Shown here piece by piece: positions 9,334 to 19,134 of a stretch of DNA of 20,947 nt (within the stretch, counting starts at the first letter, position 1; each line of letters begins with the position of its first letter). A model generated the notes under the pieces. That model worked only from the letters and a program-made list of their open reading frames with translations. It did not search any database and had not been told where the DNA came from. This DNA is from JAIQFR01 sp041494445 (lineage in GTDB: Bacteria > Acidobacteriota > Polarisedimenticolia > Polarisedimenticolales > JAIQFR01), in assembly GCA_041494445.1 (NCBI GenBank), contig JBGQAU010000059.1, positions 1-20,947 on the forward strand, in the 5' to 3' direction. Made by a program: the position numbers and the translations under genes.

Positions 9334-9906
9334 ATGCCGGAGCGAATTCTGCGAGCGGGCCGCCCGACCTTCCTTGCCGCCCTGCTGGTTCTCGCGACCG
9401 CGACGCCCGTCCTGGCCCGGGTCGACGTGACCCTCGACGCGGCCTCGCTCAACGAGATCCTCTCGGCCATGGCCCCCAAGGTTGTTCGCGTGCCGCTGAG
9501 CGAGGGGCGCGGCGTGACGCTCGAGATCCGCGACTTCAAGGTGGACGGCTTCGACCCGACCGAGGGGGACAAGCAGGAAGGGTTCGTGCTGACCTCGCTG
9601 CGGCTCAAGGTCCCGGAGCTCTCGCTCGACCTCGCGCTCTCGCCGAGGCTTTCGCTGCAAGTGGACGGAAAGAACGGGAAGAAGGTCGCGGTTCTGCGGT
9701 TCGAGAAGGTCTCGCTGCCGCTACCGATCACGGGATCGGTGGACGTGGCGCCGCTCCTCCCGGTGATGTCGCTCCCCACCGACACCTCGTGGACGGTCAC
9801 CGCCCAGTCGGGAAACGTCCGCGTCCGCACGCTGCTCACCGAGGCGCGCATGGGAGCGAAGAACCTCCGGCTGAGCTTCGACCTCGAGGCCTCGCCGGCG
9901 CCCTAG
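9334..9906 (+). CDS. Secreted protein of unknown function, 190 aa
   Basis: ATG 9334 has GGGGGA eight bases upstream. ATG 9325, three codons earlier, is an alternative but abuts the purine run. A signal peptide (RPTFLAALLVLATATPVLA) is followed by a mature part of alternating hydrophobic and charged residues (GVTLEIRDFKVDGFDP, LRLKVPELSLDLALSPRLSL, VLRFEKVSLPLPITGSVDV, VRVRTLLTEARMGAKNLRLS), which suggests an all-beta elongated fold, perhaps of the lipid-transfer or late-embryogenesis type. That fold is inferred and no family is recognised. It starts 70 bp after the TPR gene on the same strand and could be co-transcribed with it. Confidence 0.65.
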   Translation: MPERILRAGRPTFLAALLVLATATPVLARVDVTLDAASLNEILSAMAPKVVRVPLSEGRGVTLEIRDFKVDGFDPTEGDKQEGFVLTSLRLKVPELSLDLALSPRLSLQVDGKNGKKVAVLRFEKVSLPLPITGSVDVAPLLPVMSLPTDTSWTVTAQSGNVRVRTLLTEARMGAKNLRLSFDLEASPAP

Positions 9907-10012
9907 GGCGCGTCGGGGGAGCCGCGGCAGCGCGCTCCGGCCGGCGGCACCCGGGCCCCTTTCGCGGCGCGGGCGAAACGGGTACGCTCTCCCTGAAATC
10001 CCGGAGAAACCC

Positions 10013-11053
10013 ATGAAAGTCCTGATCCTCGGCGTCAACGGCTTCATCGGGTCGCACGTCGTCGGCCGGATCCTCCGGACCACCGGGTGGGACGTGTACG
10101 GGCTCGACCTCGCCACCCACAAGATCGGGGAATACCTCTCCGACCCGCGGTTCCACTTCGTCGAGGGGGACGTTTCGATCTCGAAGGAGTGGATCGAGTA
10201 CCACGTCAAGAAGTGCGACGTGGTCCTCCCGCTCGTCGCCATCGCGACGCCGGCGGTCTACGTGAAGGACCCGCTCCGCGTCTTCGAGCTGGATTTCGAG
10301 GAGAACCTCCGCATCGTGCGCCAGTGCGTGAAGTACCGGAAGCGGGTGGTGTTCCCGTCCACCTCGGAGGTGTACGGGATGTGCCAGGACGCGGAGTTCG
10401 ACGAGGAAGCCTCCAGCCTCGTCACCGGCCCGATCCCGATGCAGCGCTGGATCTACTCCACCTCGAAGCAGCTCCTCGACCGGGTGATCTGGGCGTACGG
10501 GTTCCGGGACGGCTTGCGGTTCACGCTGTTCCGCCCGTTCAACTGGATCGGCCCGAAGCTCGACAGCCTGTACACCGCCAAGGAGGGGTCGTCGCGAGTG
10601 GTGACGCAGTTCATCTGGAACCTGATCCAGGGGGAGCCGCTCCACCTCGTGGACGGAGGCCACCAGCGTCGCTGCTTCATCTACGTCGACGACGCCATGG
10701 ACGGCCTGATGGCGATCCTGCGGAACGAGGGAGGGAAGGCCGACGGCGGCATCTTCAACATCGGGAATCCGGCGCTCGATCACAGCATGCGCGAGGTGGC
10801 CGAGATGCTGAGCACCCTCTGGCGGGACCACCCCGAGCGGAAGGTCCCGCTCTCGGAGATCGTGGAGACCTCCAGCGGGAAGTTCTACGGCAAGGGCTAC
10901 CAGGACGTGCTCCACCGCACCCCCTCCATTCGCCGCATGAGCGAGGCCTTCGGCTTCGAGCCGAAGATCGGCATGAAGGAGTCGCTCTCGCGCACGCTCG
11001 ACTTCTTCCTAAAGGAGTACAAGGCGATGGAGCAGCGCCCGGACGGGGAGTGA
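10013..11053 (+). CDS. UDP-glucuronate decarboxylase, stand-alone ArnA C-terminal type
   Basis: The 346-aa extended SDR enzyme matches the decarboxylase half of E. coli ArnA over its length, including VLILGVNGFIGSHV (NAD site, G7/G10/G13), FRPFNWIGPKLDSL, DGGHQRRCF and YGKGYQDVLHRTPSIR. Catalytic residues of ArnA are kept: S118, E119, Y148, K152, N177 and R302 (equivalent to ArnA R619). It should oxidise and decarboxylate UDP-glucuronate to UDP-4-keto-pentose and possibly reduce it to UDP-xylose, for glycan synthesis. No formyltransferase domain or other lipid A L-Ara4N genes are nearby, so polymyxin-type lipid A modification is not supported. GGAGAA precedes the ATG. metH follows after 15 bp. 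Confidence 0.9.
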   Translation: MKVLILGVNGFIGSHVVGRILRTTGWDVYGLDLATHKIGEYLSDPRFHFVEGDVSISKEWIEYHVKKCDVVLPLVAIATPAVYVKDPLRVFELDFEENLRIVRQCVKYRKRVVFPSTSEVYGMCQDAEFDEEASSLVTGPIPMQRWIYSTSKQLLDRVIWAYGFRDGLRFTLFRPFNWIGPKLDSLYTAKEGSSRVVTQFIWNLIQGEPLHLVDGGHQRRCFIYVDDAMDGLMAILRNEGGKADGGIFNIGNPALDHSMREVAEMLSTLWRDHPERKVPLSEIVETSSGKFYGKGYQDVLHRTPSIRRMSEAFGFEPKIGMKESLSRTLDFFLKEYKAMEQRPDGE

Positions 11054-11068
11054 TGGAGGGAGCGGACG

Positions 11069-14755
<3,687 letters not shown>

Positions 14756-14773
14756 GTGATGAGAACCGAGACT

Positions 14774-14800
14774 GGAGAAGACTCCCCCAGATCGTTCTCC
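14774..14800 (+). terminator. Possible hairpin downstream of metH
   Basis: GGAGAA (14774-14779) pairs perfectly with TTCTCC (14795-14800) across a 15-nt loop, 19 bp after the metH stop. There is no T tract, so it is weak as an intrinsic terminator. Confidence 0.2.
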
Positions 14801-14873
14801 CTGAGGCCTGCAAGCCAGCGAGCATCGCTTACGTTGGCTGAACCAGCGCTCGACCTCAGAGGAGGTACCGGAC

Positions 14874-14903
14874 ATGACGTCGCCTGACGCTTCTACCTCG
14901 TGA
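14874..14903 (+). other. Nine-codon mini-ORF with strong ribosome-binding site
   Basis: GAGGAGG (14858-14864 region) sits nine bases before ATG 14874, and the frame stops after nine codons (MTSPDASTS, then TGA at 14901-14903). It looks like the severed start of a gene truncated when the islet was joined, or a chance site. It overlaps the end of the minus-strand gene. Confidence 0.25.
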
Positions 14904-15444
14904 TGGCCGTGACCGTGACGGAGACCGGCCAGGGATAGACGCCAGGCGCGGCGTTCTCAGAAAGATGGAAGCGGAAACCCAGCTCGAGCTCCTCCCGCGC
15001 AGGTCCCTTCGTGGGCTGGAGCACACGCCCACGCTGGCATCCCACGAACGCGTCCCGCGTCAGGCCGAAAATGTCCGCCCCCCATATCATGTCGCTCGCG
15101 ATCTGGAAGTCGAGGAAGTAGCCGGTTGCACCGTTGGTGCGGACGACCAAAGACATCGCAGGGACGACCTCGACATAGCCGCGCGTGACGTCTTCCGGCT
15201 TCAGTGTCAGCAAACGCTCATGCCGCCCCAACTCTAGACGAGCGGACGGGATGACGGTCGCCCCGACGGAGACGCTCGCCGAGGCTCTCCGGTCCGATCC
15301 CTGTTCCCCCGATATTGCGGCACTGCCCGCCGACAGCACGAGCACCTCGCAGGCGACGATTCGGGCCACCAGCGCGGGGTGGTCGAGCAACCGGAGCCCC
15401 CGGGGGAAACGCGGGTGCCGAGCCCGCCCGTCCGATCCCGTCAT
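14893..15444 (-). CDS. Secreted beta-rich protein of unknown function (islet gene 3)
   Basis: The 183-aa product starts at ATG 15444; an in-frame stop lies 14 codons upstream with no other start between. Residues about 24-45 are hydrophobic after an Arg-rich stretch, consistent with a signal peptide. The mature domain (about 55-181) has alternating strands: SVSVGATVIPSARLEL, LTLKPEDVTRGYVEVVPAM, LVVRTNGATGYFLDFQI, and ends GFRFHLSENAAPGVYPWPVS-type sequence. I recall proteins with the same beginning (ATV.P..RL), a middle DV.RGY and the ending APGVYPWP in other bacteria, uncharacterised; an Ig-like or fimbrial-type fold is inference. It is the last gene of the leftward islet, 170 bp after the propeller-like gene, with codon use less GC-biased than metH. 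Confidence 0.65.
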   Translation of the reverse strand: MTGSDGRARHPRFPRGLRLLDHPALVARIVACEVLVLSAGSAAISGEQGSDRRASASVSVGATVIPSARLELGRHERLLTLKPEDVTRGYVEVVPAMSLVVRTNGATGYFLDFQIASDMIWGADIFGLTRDAFVGCQRGRVLQPTKGPAREELELGFRFHLSENAAPGVYPWPVSVTVTAITR

Positions 15445-15471
15445 CGGACATCTCGCCGGCCGAATCGACCG

Positions 15472-15558
15472 TCACAATCGTTCATCCGCCCTGCCTTCGT
15501 CGATCCGTGAACGACGCGACTCCGTCGCCTTAGACCGTGCGAAAAGCCAGGACAGCAT
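15472..15558 (-). CDS. Possible 28-aa small protein
   Basis: In the 170-bp gap between the two secreted-protein genes, GGGAGAACATC precedes ATG 15558 and a 28-codon frame follows (MLSWLFARSKATESRRSRID, continuing to TGA at 15472). It is basic and has a short hydrophobic start. It may be a small leader peptide or just a chance frame. No homology is recognised. Confidence 0.2.
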   Translation of the reverse strand: MLSWLFARSKATESRRSRIDEGRADERL

Positions 15559-15614
15559 GATGTTCTCCCGTTCGCACGCCAGGGACCTCTTCTTGCGTCA
15601 CGACGAACGCCTCT

Positions 15615-16349
15615 CTACTCGGCCAGGACCATGGCGCTGATTCTCGATCGCGCCTCGCTCACGCTGTCGTCCACGTACGACTCGTAGCTGGGTGAACTCC
15701 ACGTGCTCGTGCCGTAATCGTACTGGCACCACCCGACGTCCGAATCGCTGTCGATCCAGGAGACCCAGAGGTGGCCCGCCTCGGCGTCGATCTGAACGTC
15801 CAGGTCGCCGGTGTAGCTCGTCGTAGCCACAACCACGCGGCCAAACGGGTCGGGACCATCGTCAATGATCCGTGCCGTCTCGACGGCCGTGCCTCCGGTC
15901 GCGGGCGCCAGGTACACCACCCACGGGTTCGTGCCGTCATGCACGATCCGCGGGCGAGTACCACTCTCCCCACTCGCACTTACCACCTGCTCTTCCGACC
16001 ACGTGCCCGTGGAGAACGTCCTCTTCCGGATGAGCACCTGGCTCGTCGCGACGTTCCTCCGCCACGTGACCCAGGTGTCACCACTCGGGCTGATGGTGAG
16101 CCGAGGATCCGGATCGTCGGCCTGGTGGGTTGAGACGTCGAACACGATCGGCGACTGGCCTTGCCCGGGGTGGATGACGTGGCGGACGTTGAAGTTGGAC
16201 GCGGCCCAGGAAGAGTCGGTCGTCTCGATCGCGCCGTTACGAGGGTTCAAAGCCGAGTCCGGCGGGCCCGAGGCGAGCACAAGGCTGGCCGGAAGGAAGA
16301 CGAAACAGCTAACGATAATCCGAAGGATGCCTCGCTCGAAGTGGACCAT
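15615..16349 (-). CDS. Secreted beta-propeller/sialidase-like protein (islet gene 2)
   Basis: ATG 16349 has GGGGAGGGGG just upstream and opens into a signal peptide (ILRIIVSCFVFLPASLVLAS). The 244-aa product then shows at least three propeller-blade-like repeats of the form xWVxWxx...W: ISPSGDTWVTWRRNVATSQV, GTNPWVVYLAPATGG and GHLWVSWIDSDSDVGWCQYD. The spacing and Asp/Ser/Trp pattern resemble BNR/sialidase-type blades, but no catalytic Arg triad or Asp-box consensus can be claimed. At 244 aa it is short for a full propeller, about three or four blades. The start lies 41 bp inside the 3' end of the regulator gene, so translation is probably coupled and the two are one transcript. Confidence 0.7.
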   Translation of the reverse strand: MVHFERGILRIIVSCFVFLPASLVLASGPPDSALNPRNGAIETTDSSWAASNFNVRHVIHPGQGQSPIVFDVSTHQADDPDPRLTISPSGDTWVTWRRNVATSQVLIRKRTFSTGTWSEEQVVSASGESGTRPRIVHDGTNPWVVYLAPATGGTAVETARIIDDGPDPFGRVVVATTSYTGDLDVQIDAEAGHLWVSWIDSDSDVGWCQYDYGTSTWSSPSYESYVDDSVSEARSRISAMVLAE

Positions 16350-17499
16350 GCCCCCTCCCCTTCTCGCTAAGTTCGCGAATCTCGTCGGCCTCGGGAGAGA
16401 CCTCGTCGACAGATCGCACGCAGTAGCTCGCGGCCTCGAACTCGAAACGGGCGCGATCTTGGTCGCCAAGTTGCCCGTGCGCCTTCCAAAGGCAGTACCG
16501 GGCGGCGAACTCGGCATTCCGGTCGCCCACCTGGATCGCCTGCCCGAGCGCCTGCTGGAGAACTCTGAGACCTTCCTCAGGCGAGCCCGACTTCGAGAGA
16601 AGTCGACCGAGCTCGATCCTGCCTAACAGCACGAGCCGGCTGAACTCGTGCTCCTCGGCAAAGCGGATGCCCTCCCGCGCCGCTCGAATAGCCGAATCGA
16701 GGGTTCCTTGCGCGTCGCGCAGCAGGATTTCGGAAAGGAGCGCCTTTCCTTTGCCGTACAGGTCCCCGGCAACCTCGTAGGAAGTGCGTGCCCTGAAGAG
16801 AAACTGTTCCGCCTCATCCGGCCGCCCTGCCGAGACGAGCAACCGTGCCTTCTGGTGCAGGACCGGCGCTGCGAGCTTGGGATCGCCCGGCGGGAGCAGC
16901 GTCGCCGCGTACTCGATGAACGCCATTGCCGCGTCCGCCGCCCGAAGACCGCCCCAGACGGTCGAGGCGAGAACCAGGACGTTCACGACGAGGGCACGAT
17001 CCGGCGGCTCGCACAGGAGGTCATCGAGCACCTGCCGCGCCAGCCGAAGTTTGCCCAGGTTTCGGGCGTAAATCGCGAAAGCGAGTGTCGCCCTCTGACG
17101 AAGCAGCCGCGACTCGGCGTCCGCTGGAACGCGCTGACGGACGGCGAAGAGGTAAGCAAGGCCCAATGGAACGTCCCCGCGCTTCCAGCACTCGACACCG
17201 TCCCGACACAGCGTCTCCAGGTCGCCCTCAGGTGGCGGCGACACTGCGAGCTCCTCCAGTTCGATGAGGTCCGCCACGAGGTCCGGCGGGACACCGTACA
17301 GCCGCAACAGCTGGTGCAGGCGCCAGACCCCCGGGTCCAACTTACCCTGCTCGATCCTCACCAGGGTCGATTCGGGAAATCGCGCCCCGCTCTCTGCGAA
17401 CCTGTCGGAGACGGCCCGGACGGTCAGGCGCAGTTGTTTCCTCTTCTCCCGAAGGAACCGGCCCACGGCGGGAGACGTCCGGACCGCGGCTCTTCCCAT
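16309..17499 (-). CDS. XRE-type HTH regulator with TPR-rich body (islet gene 1)
   Basis: The 396-aa product has an N-terminal helix-turn-helix of the Xre/Cro class (about 11-60: VGRFLREKRKQLRLTVRAVS, then FPESTLVRIEQGKLDPGVWR with the recognition-helix region). The body (about 95-380) consists of helical pairs with TPR spacing (CWKRGDVPLGLAYLFAVRQR, SAGRPDEAEQFLFRARTSYE, GSPEEGLRVLQQALGQAIQV). This architecture is seen in peptide- or partner-sensing regulators of the PlcR/Rgg type and in many Xre-TPR proteins of unknown ligand. It heads the leftward operon with two secreted proteins and probably controls it. ATG 17499 is only one base from GGAGG, too close for normal use, while a promoter ends at the start codon, so leaderless initiation is likely. 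Confidence 0.8.
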   Translation of the reverse strand: MGRAAVRTSPAVGRFLREKRKQLRLTVRAVSDRFAESGARFPESTLVRIEQGKLDPGVWRLHQLLRLYGVPPDLVADLIELEELAVSPPPEGDLETLCRDGVECWKRGDVPLGLAYLFAVRQRVPADAESRLLRQRATLAFAIYARNLGKLRLARQVLDDLLCEPPDRALVVNVLVLASTVWGGLRAADAAMAFIEYAATLLPPGDPKLAAPVLHQKARLLVSAGRPDEAEQFLFRARTSYEVAGDLYGKGKALLSEILLRDAQGTLDSAIRAAREGIRFAEEHEFSRLVLLGRIELGRLLSKSGSPEEGLRVLQQALGQAIQVGDRNAEFAARYCLWKAHGQLGDQDRARFEFEAASYCVRSVDEVSPEADEIRELSEKGRGHGPLRARHPSDYR

Positions 17500-17859
17500 G
17501 CCTCCAAATTACGCCGTGAAGTGTTGTTTGTCAATGTATTATAGATATATATAGCATGGTCACGTCCTAGACTTAAAAAAGAGCAATCGACGCTAGGCGA
17601 ATAATAGACGAAAATTAGTGGTCTTGGAGCGGTCCATTCCTGTCCCTAGAAACCTCTTCCGCATTGTCTGGCGAGCCGACAAATGCAACGACGTCGCCTG
17701 GGGTGAAGGTGGCGACATGTCCGCGGCTTCTGGGCCTGGTTCGGGAGCGAGAAACCCCGGTTTGAGTTCACCAGAACCCGGGAGTTTGTAGCCCTGTGGT
17801 CTGGCTCCTGTGTATGGACTCTAACCCCCGACCCGGTGGTTGACAGTCGGGAGCCATGG
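17500..17859. other. AT-rich to mixed intergenic stretch without a supported gene
   Basis: These 360 bp hold the islet promoter, a strongly AT-rich tract (18 G/C in 60 bases over 17521-17580, with alternating TA and an A6 run) and a GC-neutral part with only short frames. A bulged hairpin occurs at 17756-17782 (CCCGG, GTTC/GAAC, CCGGG). The frame of the metH fragment stays open upstream to about 17740, but the residues before 17860 do not resemble MetH. No tRNA, att core or terminal repeat was identified. Confidence 0.6.
17506..17543 (-). promoter_or_regulatory. Promoter region of the islet operon
   Basis: Minus-strand TTGACA (17534-17529, perfect consensus), 17 bp, then TAATTT (17511-17506) places the transcript start at or next to the ATG at 17499. 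A second, perfect -10, TATAAT (17543-17538), lies just upstream without a good -35; it would give a 32-nt leader containing GGAGG. The sequence TTGACAAACAA and its surroundings could also hold an autoregulatory operator. Confidence 0.55.
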
Positions 17860-18078
17860 GAAGCTCGCGCGGCCGACATCCGCCTGAGCGAGAACTTCGC
17901 CATGCACCCCGCCGCGTCGGTGAGCGGCCTCTACCTCGCCCACCCCGAGGCTCGCTACTTCAGCGTGGGGAGGATCGGTCGCGATCAGCTCGCGAGCTAC
18001 GCCGCGCGCAAGGGGATCGCGGTCGAGGAAGCGTTGAGGTGGCTCGTGCAGAACCTGACGGAGGGACCCGGTTTCTAG
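17860..18078 (+). pseudogene. metH: Detached second copy of the metH 3' end
   Basis: Codons from 17860 to the stop at 18076-18078 repeat the last ~70 residues of MetH (the C-terminal part of the AdoMet-binding reactivation domain). From IRL to the end, 55 of 66 residues match the intact copy, and about 178 of 201 bases are identical, with no gap. Differences are scattered and mostly conservative (T/S, D/E, V/A, F/L); eight codons differ silently. The tail is TEGPGF instead of AEGSGL. Upstream of 17860 similarity stops abruptly. The fragment lacks the homocysteine, pterin and B12 domains and has no start or ribosome-binding site worth trusting, so it cannot be a functional enzyme. It lies 3.3 kb from its twin, on the same strand. 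Confidence 0.9.
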
Positions 18079-18123
18079 GCGGGCCTCACAGCAGCAACTC
18101 GAAGTAGATGCTCGTGGAGGGTG

Positions 18124-18345
18124 TCATCGCGACCGACGGCTCCGTGCTCGCGTCGCGGCGAAGAGGAGCCAGGCGGCCCAGACGGAGTAGCCGATCGAGA
18201 TGGGACAGCCGGCATACGAGAGCGCATACGGGATGGTGGTGGACCCAACCACGATCGGCCAGTGATTGACAAGCCTCAAGAGATGAAGGATGCCGACCAG
18301 AAGGAAGATGAAACCGGAGACGATCAGGTAGAGTTTCTGGCTCAT
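18124..18345 (-). CDS. Small two-helix membrane protein, 73 aa
   Basis: ATG 18345 has GAGAGG upstream and overlaps the vapC stop as ATGA, so translation is coupled to vapC. Residues about 5-25 (LYLIVSGFIFLLVGILHLLR) and 48-67 (PISIGYSVWAAWLLFAAT) are transmembrane helices with a short loop (VNHWPIVVGSTTIPYALSYA) between. The C-terminus is Arg-rich (RARSRRSR). I recall similar small membrane proteins with a leading IFLLVxxLHxLR in other high-GC bacteria, of unknown function. Its position as third gene of a toxin-antitoxin transcript is noteworthy, but no role in the system is established. Confidence 0.7.
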   Translation of the reverse strand: MSQKLYLIVSGFIFLLVGILHLLRLVNHWPIVVGSTTIPYALSYAGCPISIGYSVWAAWLLFAATRARSRRSR

Positions 18346-18734
18346 CGCGTGCCTCTCGGCGCCCGGGGCGCGTGGAAGACGATGTCCGGCATCGGATAGT
18401 GCCGCCGGTTCAGGGTCCACAGCCTGAGACCCGTCGTGGCGGCCGCGGCGGCGACGAGAGCATCCGCGATCTCGACGCCGTGGGAGCGGGAGTAGCGCGC
18501 GAGGTAACCGCCCGCGCGGCGGCCGGTCGCCGCGTCGATCACGACCTCTCCTCGCGCGACGAGGAACGCCTCGGTGATGGCCTCTTCACCCGGCCCGATG
18601 CCGGCGAAGATCTCCGCCCAGGTGACCGCGCAGCAATAGGTCGGCACGCCCGAGGCTTCGAGCGCGCCGAGATCCCTCGCGACTCCCCGCCTGCCGCGGA
18701 GCACCTCGATCACGACGTCCGAGTCGAGGAGCAC
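18342..18734 (-). CDS. vapC: VapC-type PIN-domain toxin ribonuclease
   Basis: The 130-aa product starts at GTG 18734, five bases after the vapB stop; longer frames to 18830 overlap vapB and have no PIN-like sequence in the added part. PIN acidic residues are in place: D4 in LLDSDVVIEVLRG, E41 in TWAEIFAG, D91 in EIADALVAAA, and the C-terminal block LWTLNRRHYPMPDI with D117. Length and motif order are those of VapC toxins, which cleave tRNA or rRNA when free of VapB. There is little Shine-Dalgarno; coupling to vapB translation is likely. The stop codon is shared (ATGA) with the next gene. Confidence 0.9.
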   Translation of the reverse strand: MLLDSDVVIEVLRGRRGVARDLGALEASGVPTYCCAVTWAEIFAGIGPGEEAITEAFLVARGEVVIDAATGRRAGGYLARYSRSHGVEIADALVAAAAATTGLRLWTLNRRHYPMPDIVFHAPRAPRGTR

Positions 18735-18739
18735 TCCCG

Positions 18740-19000
18740 CTACGGACGGCGCCTCCGGGATCGCCGCGTATTCCGCCGGAGCCGCCTCACGTACCCTGCG
18801 GTGTCGCCCAGATCGGCGCGGTCCTTCCATAGTCCCTCGATGGCACGGAGCGTGGCGATCCGCTCGTCATCGCCTCCGGGGCCGTAGGCGCGCGCCAGGG
18901 CGTCGCGGACCAACTCCGAGAGGGTCCTCCCCTGCTTTCGCGCGAGCGCCGACAGCCTCGCGTGGATCGCCTCGCCCAGGTAAAGCTGCGTCCGGACCAT
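18740..19000 (-). CDS. vapB: VapB-type antitoxin, ribbon-helix-helix
   Basis: The 86-aa product starts MVRTQLYLGEAIHARLSALA and continues GRTLSELVRDALARAYG, the beta-strand plus two helices of ribbon-helix-helix antitoxins that bind DNA and cap VapC. The C-terminal part (RAIEGLWKDRADLGDTAGYV, then Arg-rich) should wrap VapC. Two in-frame ATGs compete: 19015 (inside the operator and upstream of the -10 box) and 19000. The promoter at 19007-19035 predicts transcription starting at or next to 19000, so 19000 is chosen. The 19015 start would lie upstream of its own mRNA. It pairs with vapC five bases downstream. Confidence 0.85.
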   Translation of the reverse strand: MVRTQLYLGEAIHARLSALARKQGRTLSELVRDALARAYGPGGDDERIATLRAIEGLWKDRADLGDTAGYVRRLRRNTRRSRRRRP

Positions 19001-19002
19001 AT

Positions 19003-19016
19003 GATGTATATACATC
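19003..19016. promoter_or_regulatory. Perfect 14-bp palindrome, probable VapB operator
   Basis: GATGTATATACATC is its own reverse complement; allowing one mismatched pair it extends to 18 bp (19001-19018). It covers the vapB -10 box exactly, as expected for an autoregulatory toxin-antitoxin operator. Confidence 0.7.
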
Positions 19017-19035
19017 GTCCTAGCGTTCAGGTCAA
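19007..19035 (-). promoter_or_regulatory. vapBC promoter
   Basis: Minus-strand TTGACC (19035-19030), 17 bp, then TATATA (19012-19007). Transcription would start at about 19000, giving a leaderless vapB mRNA. The -10 is inside the palindromic operator. Confidence 0.65.
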
Positions 19036-19087
19036 ACACGGTATGCCAGACACGTTGCGCCAACCGCCCTCCCGCATTCCATCTTCG

Positions 19088-19116
19088 TTGACCCGCCGCG
19101 GGATCTCCCCTATAAG
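19088..19116 (+). promoter_or_regulatory. Sigma70-type promoter of the amidohydrolase gene
   Basis: TTGACC (19088-19093), 17 bp, TATAAG (19111-19116). A start near 19122 gives a leader of about 13 nt with GGGAG before ATG 19135. Confidence 0.65.
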
Positions 19117-19134
19117 GTTTCGGGAGAAACGGCG

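Noticed and set aside
7914..9851. Upstream extension of the barrel-like gene to an 832-codon protein
   Set aside because: Antisense to the TPR and 190-aa genes. ATG 7913 has a strong ribosome-binding site followed by a signal peptide, which would be internal otherwise.
14813..14839. Stem AGCCA/TGGCT with inner GCGA/TCGC after metH
   Set aside because: Asymmetric internal bulge and no T tract; not better than chance.
17756..17830. Possible tRNA-like fold near the metH fragment (candidate integration target)
   Set aside because: Only one bulged hairpin; no T-loop consensus, anticodon arm or acceptor pairing could be drawn.
17646..17903. 85-codon minus-strand frame over the intergenic stretch and metH fragment
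   Set aside because: Antisense to the metH remnant, no ribosome-binding site, no family resemblance.
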